From Trichuris trichiura (taxonomy: Eukaryota > Nematoda > Enoplea > Trichinellida > Trichuridae): a stretch of 64,000 nt of DNA. The position numbers and the translations under genes are program-made. The stretch covers positions 5,952,001 through 6,016,000 of the forward strand of contig JBAJFE010000014.1 of NCBI GenBank assembly GCA_037903355.1, given 5' to 3'. The notes under the pieces were generated by a model. That model had not been told where the DNA came from. It did no database searches and saw only the letters and a list, made by a program, of their open reading frames with translations. Below, in pieces: positions 58,130 through 64,000 of the stretch; the stretch's first letter is position 1, and each line of letters opens with the position of its first letter.

Positions 58130-58290
58130 AAAGATCTAGTATCCCCTGGTCGTTCCTTTTAATAACGGCACAAAAACGGGATAGCCCTTGGTGATTTCTG
58201 TGTGAATTACCGCCGTCTAAGCGCCACTACTTGTATAGGAGATGCGTCTCGTAGCACATCTCGTAAACGGATGTGAAAAGTGGCTATTGG
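58130..58290 (+). pseudogene. Gypsy RT fragment, heavily decayed
   Basis: Two frames combine to SPWSF/VPFNNG, KRDSPW and FCVNYRRLSATTCI, matching the SPWxSPVVLVKKKDGxxRFCVDYRRLN block of Gypsy RT. Too short for classification. Confidence 0.45.
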
Positions 58291-58299
58291 CTATTGCTC

Positions 58300-60930
58300 A
58301 ACGGAGCAGCACAATGACAGCCTCAAAAGGCCAATCGACTCCGTTATCAGCGGAAGTATAGCACCTCTCTGACCTTTCGAAGGTTATGCAAGTGAATGTA
58401 CGATCTTCAGCGGGATATCGAGAAGACGTCGAAAAGAATGTTCGAAGGACGCTGAGTCTTTGATCAGTTTCGCCACTGTTTTCTTGAGATACCTTTTCGT
58501 ACTGCTTTCTGCGATCTGTTTAGGTTTCTTTTTCAGCGGTCTGCCAAGGCCTCTGTATTGGGGTTATATGTTGGCTGACGATGCTCTATCGCTCTTCCGT
58601 GAATTATCTGAGTTCTGCTGCGCTGGTTGTGTTTCGCTGAGTTGTCTGAGCGCTTTATTGTAACTGTCAATCCCATCCAAATGTTCAACTCATGCCGTAG
58701 AGTTCCCGTTTTCTCCTACGTAGGAAGCATTGCAACTACCTTACTGCTGACGGCGCAACTATCGGAGTTCTGACAGCCCTGATCTATTGTTAATACTTGT
58801 GCGATGGGAATAATAAACTGTTTTTCCGACTTAACAATGTTCCTTAGAGCAAAAAATTAGAAATCGACCTTTCTTTCTTTCTCAGTGCTCTTCTTTCTCA
58901 CAGTGGTTGCATATGTCGGTTCCAGGCTATAGCTTTTTTTCTGGCACGCGCTGTTGACTGAACTTTGTCTCTTCAGGGTTAAAACTATGATCGACCGATT
59001 TATTTGATCAAGTTTAAGTGTCACTCCAGTGTTTTGCCTAGCAGGGATCGAAGAATGTCCACGGGAACTTGGTCCAACGGACTGCACGGGAGTCTTATCT
59101 CTGAGAGAAAATAAGCGTTTGACCACACGTTCGACGCAAAAACATGTTCCTCGGAATGCATTAAGGTACTGGGTCTAGCTCAATTCGAGATTCTAACACC
59201 AGATCAGCCGGCAAACCTCTCGTTGCTCGCCTGCAACAGGACGGCGGTTAGCCGTAAGAGATTTCCTCTCACGGTCTCCTTCTCAGTAGCGCAGCGGATC
59301 AAGGATTAGCGTCTCAGAGAAAGCAGATGTGCAAGGCCAGCGAGGGCCTATACATACGTGACAAAGTCGAGGTCCTAGGTAAGCCGTGGTAGTGAGTCGT
59401 AGTGACTGCATCGAGATAATCATCTTTTGCCATGGGCGCTTTCGGCTACTACACTGCCATGTTATTCCCTGATAAAGCGTTTAATCTTCATGGCCCATCG
59501 AATCACTGCACTTCCGGCGGAACGTTTTGTGCAGCATCGACGTCCGCACTTCAGCTTTGCGAAAGACGTGTCCCATGATCAGCGTGAGAGCAGAAGGGGC
59601 TTGCTCTCCTCCTTTAACGCTGATGACGTGTCCTGAACATTCCGATAGCTCCGCCTTTTTCTCCTTTTCCTGATCTTTTAAGCCCCAATGGGCTTACTAT
59701 ACCGTATATTATCCTAATTTAAGAACTCAACGCAAACCTTTATTATGATCAAGTACAATAACGCACGCAACAGCCATCAGCGCTCCACCTCACCGCTCTA
59801 TTTCTTCCTTGCAGAGTAATCCACCCGGAAGTCGGGTTCTCTGTGTTCGTGTTCAACGCTAAGGAGAGCCTTGAGGGTATGGGCGTGTTAGGTTGGCACT
59901 GTGTAACGTTCCCACTGGACAGAATACTAAGGAAAACCTGGACACCCGTTACGAGATATACTTTTAAACCGTGCCATCGATGCCTCCAGCAGACGTAGCA
60001 GAGAGCAGTAGCGACGTTTAAGAAATACCATTCACATCGCACTTTTTATCAGGCAGTGAAGGCGACTGAAGGTGGAGAGAGTACGTTGCGCCACTTTTCA
60101 AAGGATTATAAATATGCCCAAGGCTATTAAGAATGTCGCTTTCGCATGGGGGAAAGCTATGGTTACTAGCATAAGCGAGCTGGGTGAAAAACAGTGCCTG
60201 ATGTCTGCGAAAGACTTTCGTGGTTTTAAAAAGACAAGGGAAAAATCGAAAATAGTCTTCACTTAGTCAACCTAAGCAACAAATCAGAACTTGGCTCTGC
60301 AGAAGGTGATTTCGTTGAAATCCTTGATGCATAACGTGAGGGGCTAAGTAGCGAAAATCTAACAGGACAGAGACCCCAGAAAAAAAGAAGAAAGAGAAGA
60401 CGTAGCTGAATAACTGATGCGATTTTAGACGTCGTTAATGGCAAAGAGAGTTTTTTTTTCCAGAAGGTTCTGGTAGTTTTTGAATCACAGGAATGGAACG
60501 CCGAACGTTACGCCGAGGTTGCAGCATGCGTTCCTAACGCAGTCCGGTGCTACAGTGTTGCCTACCCGAGCCATTACTCACATCACCAGAGCGCTTGTGC
60601 AAGAGGGCAAATAAAGCTAACTCTGATACGATACCTGAGCCACTTTCATCGACCTCAGATGTGCAGCGTTACCGGGGAAGTACACTAACTGATTACCATT
60701 TTTAAGGTGACCCACGCATCCTGAAAATATGAACACGTGGTTCTTGAGTAAGACCGATCGAGAAGCGTTATGGTGACAGCGCTTGTTTTGAAAGGACTCG
60801 TTTACACGCGTTTTGAGCTAACACGGTTCTCTTGTTGGAAAGAAGGATGGCGAAAGGCAATGGAAGAGGTCAAAATGCGTACACGGTCAAGTCCCCCAGT
60901 TCTTGTCCGGAAGCTGCACAGTTCGGGGGG
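58300..60930. other. Intergenic DNA, mostly unrecognised
   Basis: Apart from the degenerate motif at 59616-59652 I see no coding pattern or repeat match. GC content is higher than in the AT-rich stretches on the left. Confidence 0.3.
59616..59652 (+). ncRNA. Degenerate hammerhead-like motif (uncertain)
   Basis: CGCTGATGACGTGTC...GATAGCTCCG. The core CTGATGA and GCTCCG tail are there, but the stem and GAAA are damaged. Confidence 0.35.
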
Positions 60931-60943
60931 TCTGCGTTTCATT

Positions 60944-61018
60944 CTCGGTTGCTGTAAACGGAGAATGCTCCAGTAAGCTAACGCAATACTGGAGCATTCT
61001 CCGTTTACAGCAACCGAG
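60944..61018. repeat. Perfect 32-bp hairpin with 11-nt loop
   Basis: 60944-60975 (CTCGGTTGCTGTAAACGGAG...) and 60987-61018 are exact complements; the loop is AGCTAACGCAA. Outside, GCGTTTC/GAAACGC also pair if three bases (ATT) are skipped. No transposon ends recognised. Confidence 0.9.
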
Positions 61019-61029
61019 AAACGCTTGTT

Positions 61030-62560
61030 CAGCGCAGGAGCAGAAATGTTCCTCGCCCATTTCAAGAGCACACGTAACGTAGTCTACAAATTGGCTGATC
61101 TGCGTTCCATCGTACAGCGTGCAGGCGATTCGATCGATTAATTCGGGATCTTTCCTGTTAACGGCCCATCGGCCCTACCGTAACTTCGCGAAAACAAAGA
61201 AAAATCTAAGTTTAGCCTCGCTTCCTATTTGACGGCACTCGCGGAGACTACATGGCGATAGCGCTACGCCGTGTTAGGAAACTTGTTGAGGTATGCAGTA
61301 CGCATGAAAAAGCGTGACAGAAGGCAGCACCGGTTGACGAGATTAACGCTGTAGCCTATTAGCAATGCTCTTAGACAGCGCTTCCCTCGACGCACGAGAA
61401 GCAACGCTCAACTGAAGGAATCCTTTTGACTTTTCTGCCTCTTGCACCACTACGACAAATCGCGTTTGTGGCGTGCTGGTTCCTATTTAGCTGCCTTTTC
61501 AGAGGTGTGAAAGTGCGCCCATAAATTGCCACACGTGTCATTCCAACATTGACCTTTCATCGGGAAGGCTGCTATGACAACCCAGCTTCGCGGTATCCGT
61601 GATGAACCCGCTGCGCTATCCGTCCTCCAGGACAACGGCGTCATCTAGCCGCGCACAGCGGAATGTCATCGTGAGCACTACTCTCGTCGTTACTGGGCTA
61701 ATCAACTGTTGGACACTCAGTAACGATTGCCGTTTTACTCACAACGACAACAAAGTATAATACGAAACGGTAATGGAAAAGATAGGTACAACGGCAGAAA
61801 CGGTACAACCGATTAAGTGATGATCGTACTACACATACATGCGCAGAAGACGGGGGATTATATTGTATAGCGGTAGTTTTCATGCCTTCACTTGAACTAT
61901 GCCACTACACTGATGCGAGTGGGAAATTCTTTACCCGGAACGAATAAATCAATTTTGGGTGATTGCCTTGATGCCGATAGTGTACTGTTGAGGACGATGA
62001 TCTTCATGCGTAGGTGTGAGTCTGTAAGCGTTTATTGTTAAGGACGGTTATTCGCCGATTAGCCCAGACATATTTCCATGGGAAAGTAACGTGAATGAGC
62101 TATGGCCTTTCCTTTTGATCAAGCAACCGCAACTATCGTCACCGACCAGTGGAGAAGATATGCCCGTTTGGCCAGCCACGGTTACATGCACTCTCGCCTG
62201 TAAACCACTCCGTGAACTTCGTCGATCCATAGACAAGGGCGCACACGCTGACGATAAAGTCCCTGTGGGCGCACGCAAAGCTACGGAATAAGCTGCGTTG
62301 CGGCACCCGCAAGACCATAGTGAATTCACACCTGCGCGAGTTCATGCGGCGGTGAAGGCTGAGGAAGTGCGAGGACCCATTCGCGAAGATCATGAACAGT
62401 ATCTGTCATGTTTGAGGGGTACATGCGGACCCGTTGACTCGTGGAGTACAAACATTTACTACAAAGCGAAGAGAAAACCGATAATTGCGTGACGCGTACT
62501 AGGACTACTGTAACAGCGGTGTGCAGGCTTATATCGGAAGCATGTCAATGACACTACCAG
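61030..62560. other. Intergenic DNA before the Gypsy end; possible LTR at its right side
   Basis: No coding pattern seen. From about 62570 leftwards (minus strand TGTTATGTATTAAGGTAGCT, with GATATAAGCC) this may be the 3' LTR of the Gypsy element that follows; its other end was not found. Confidence 0.3.
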
Positions 62561-62594
62561 CTACCTTAATACATAACACCACCACCCGCCTAGA

Positions 62595-64000
62595 AGACGT
62601 AGTCGCTGAGATAAATCGGCGGTCGGCGGTTCCTTATCGGGCGCGGCGACGACGGCGGTGCTTCTGGGGAGACGGCCGTTTGTAGTTCAGCGTCGCTTTG
62701 TCGTTCCTATTCGAGAGCGGCCGTTGGTGGTTGCGCCACGCCTGTTTCCGACTCGCTCGGGTTGCGGGTGTCGTCCGTGATTATGTGATCAACGTGACGA
62801 TGCACGATCCTGCCATCGGATAATCCGGCCTTATATGTTACTGATCCAGTGGATTCTGTGATAGTCGCTGGTACCCATTTTCAGTCGGAGGCGAAACTCC
62901 TGACCGCTACAGGCTGGTTAACGTCCAGAACACGCTCTTTACACGCCGGCGCGGAGTCATCTTCTATTTTCTCTTGGCGATCACTGGACAGATCAGGGTG
63001 TAAACGATCCAGGCGGCTCCTCAGGCGGCGATTCATTAGTAGCTCGGCTGGGGAGCGGCCAGTCGTGACGGAAGGCGTGATGTGTTGCGAGAGCAGGAAG
63101 CTCGCCAGACGCTGGTTCCAGTCTCCAAACGTGAAGTGGCGAAGGGCCTCTTTTGACGTCTGCACCATCCGTTCCGCTTGGCCGTTGCTGCACGGGTGAT
63201 ACGGCGCGATCCTTGCAAGGCGGATACCGTTCCGACGGAGGAATTCAAGAAATTCAGACGATGCAAACACTGGTCCGTTGTCGGATACGACAGTATCCGG
63301 CAATCCGTGGGTGGCGAAAAGTTTGCGCAGTCCGGAAATCAGTGCCGTCGACGATGGTGACGGAACCGGCAAAACTTCAAGCCATTTGGAATATGAATCG
63401 ACGACAATCAGGAAGTGTCGACTATGGAACGGTCTGGCGAAGTCTAGATGCACGCGTGACCAAGGTGCTCTTGTCACTTCCCATGCATGCAGAGGTGCCC
63501 TAGGCATGACGTGCCGTGTTTCTTGACATGCCTGGCACCGTTTTACACGCTCCTAAATCTCCCTATCGATGCCAGGCCACCAGACGTGCGATCCGGCTAA
63601 GCCCTTCATGCGCACTATACCTGGGTGGTCAAGGTGCAGTTCGTCCAACACGATGTTTCTTCCGGCTTCTGGAATAACGATACGGTTGCCCCAAAGCAGA
63701 CAGCCCATGTGACACGAGATTTCGTGTTGGCGTCTGACGAACGGCGCAAAGCATTGTTCGACGGGGGTAGACGGCCAACCTTTCTGGGCCCAATTGAGTA
63801 CGCGGGTGATAACCGGATCTTTCGTTGACATTGATTCAATGTCTGCTGCACGTAGCGGCGGGCTGGGCAGCTCCTCCAGAAAGCTGACTTCGGGTAATGG
63901 CGGAACACTGAAATCTGAAGTGGAGGCTGGGAGTCGGCTGAGCCCGTCAGCGTGGCTGATAGCGCTGCCTGGCTGATAGACTAATTCGAAGTCGTAAGCC
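62595..64000 (-). pseudogene. pol: Gypsy pol 3' part (RNase H end, integrase), cut by window edge
   Basis: Read on minus from the window edge: end of RNase H (QPGSAISHADGLSRLP), zinc domain (LHLDHPGIVRM, CQACQ), integrase core (HLDFARPF, SDNGPVF, SNGQAERMVQ) and a tail with RNRRPPIYLSDYVF at about 62600. An in-frame TAG interrupts at about 63555 (after GIDREI), another TGA after RSFASD at about 62880 and a TAG near 62720. Upstream pol continues beyond 64000. It is a different family from the other two Gypsy copies. A purine-rich GGCGGGTGGTGG and TGTTATG follow, as expected at a 3' LTR. Confidence 0.9.

Noticed and set aside
62849..63503. Plus-strand ORFs of up to 116 codons
   Set aside because: Antisense of the Gypsy integrase.
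1..64000. CRISPR arrays, bacterial operons, tRNA or rRNA genes
   Set aside because: The window is eukaryotic; repeats do not have CRISPR spacing and I saw no tRNA box A/B pair or rRNA sequence I could support.

Overview
This is a eukaryotic window that reads like a compact nematode genome colonised by many transposons. Protein-coding genes have many short introns (mostly about 45-60 bp, GT...AG, often ending TTTCAG). One transposon carries (GCCTAA)3, the nematode-type telomere hexamer TTAGGC on the other strand. The mix of Gypsy, Copia, Penelope, pogo/Tigger, mariner and hAT relics would fit a Dorylaimia nematode such as a whipworm. That species-level guess is inference from gene style only.

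Host genes. (1) An SLC22-type organic cation transporter on + (300-10779); nine exons can be joined to a 540-residue protein, with two very large introns (2.5 and 6 kb) full of transposons. (2) VPS29, a retromer subunit, on + (29497-30132). (3) A small unrecognised spliced gene candidate about 100 bp downstream of VPS29 (30233-30803). (4) The beta large chain of the AP-1/AP-2 clathrin adaptor on - (37102-45034); nineteen exons join without a frame break to 911 residues. (5) An unrecognised three-exon gene with a C2H2 zinc finger on + (52767-57220).

Mobile DNA, left to right. The SLC22 introns hold a LINE relic, a Tigger transposase split by a 263-bp inverted-repeat element, a mariner relic and a 704-bp hAT element. 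At 12.0-19.3 kb a long foldback with arms of about 0.8-0.9 kb has a nearly intact 4,736-bp Gypsy element inserted in its right arm. At 21.3-23.3 kb a deleted Gypsy copy is interrupted by a Copia 3' fragment. At 24.9-28.9 kb a pogo-like element contains a Penelope-like element (PLE) with RT and GIY-YIG domains. At 62.5-64.0 kb the end of another Gypsy element runs off the window.

The most unusual signal is a set of hammerhead-ribozyme-like motifs (CTGANGA, GGGTC/GACCC stem, GAAAG). One lies at the 3' end of the PLE. Most of the rest occur as head-to-head pairs inside ORF-less palindromes at 42.6-43.9, 44.4, 52.1-52.4 and 54.0-54.5 kb, with single copies near 55.1, 55.6 and 59.6 kb. These palindromes share the PLE terminal sequences and two have target-site duplications. 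They look like a family of non-autonomous, foldback PLE derivatives carrying ribozymes, sitting in introns of the adaptin and zinc-finger genes.
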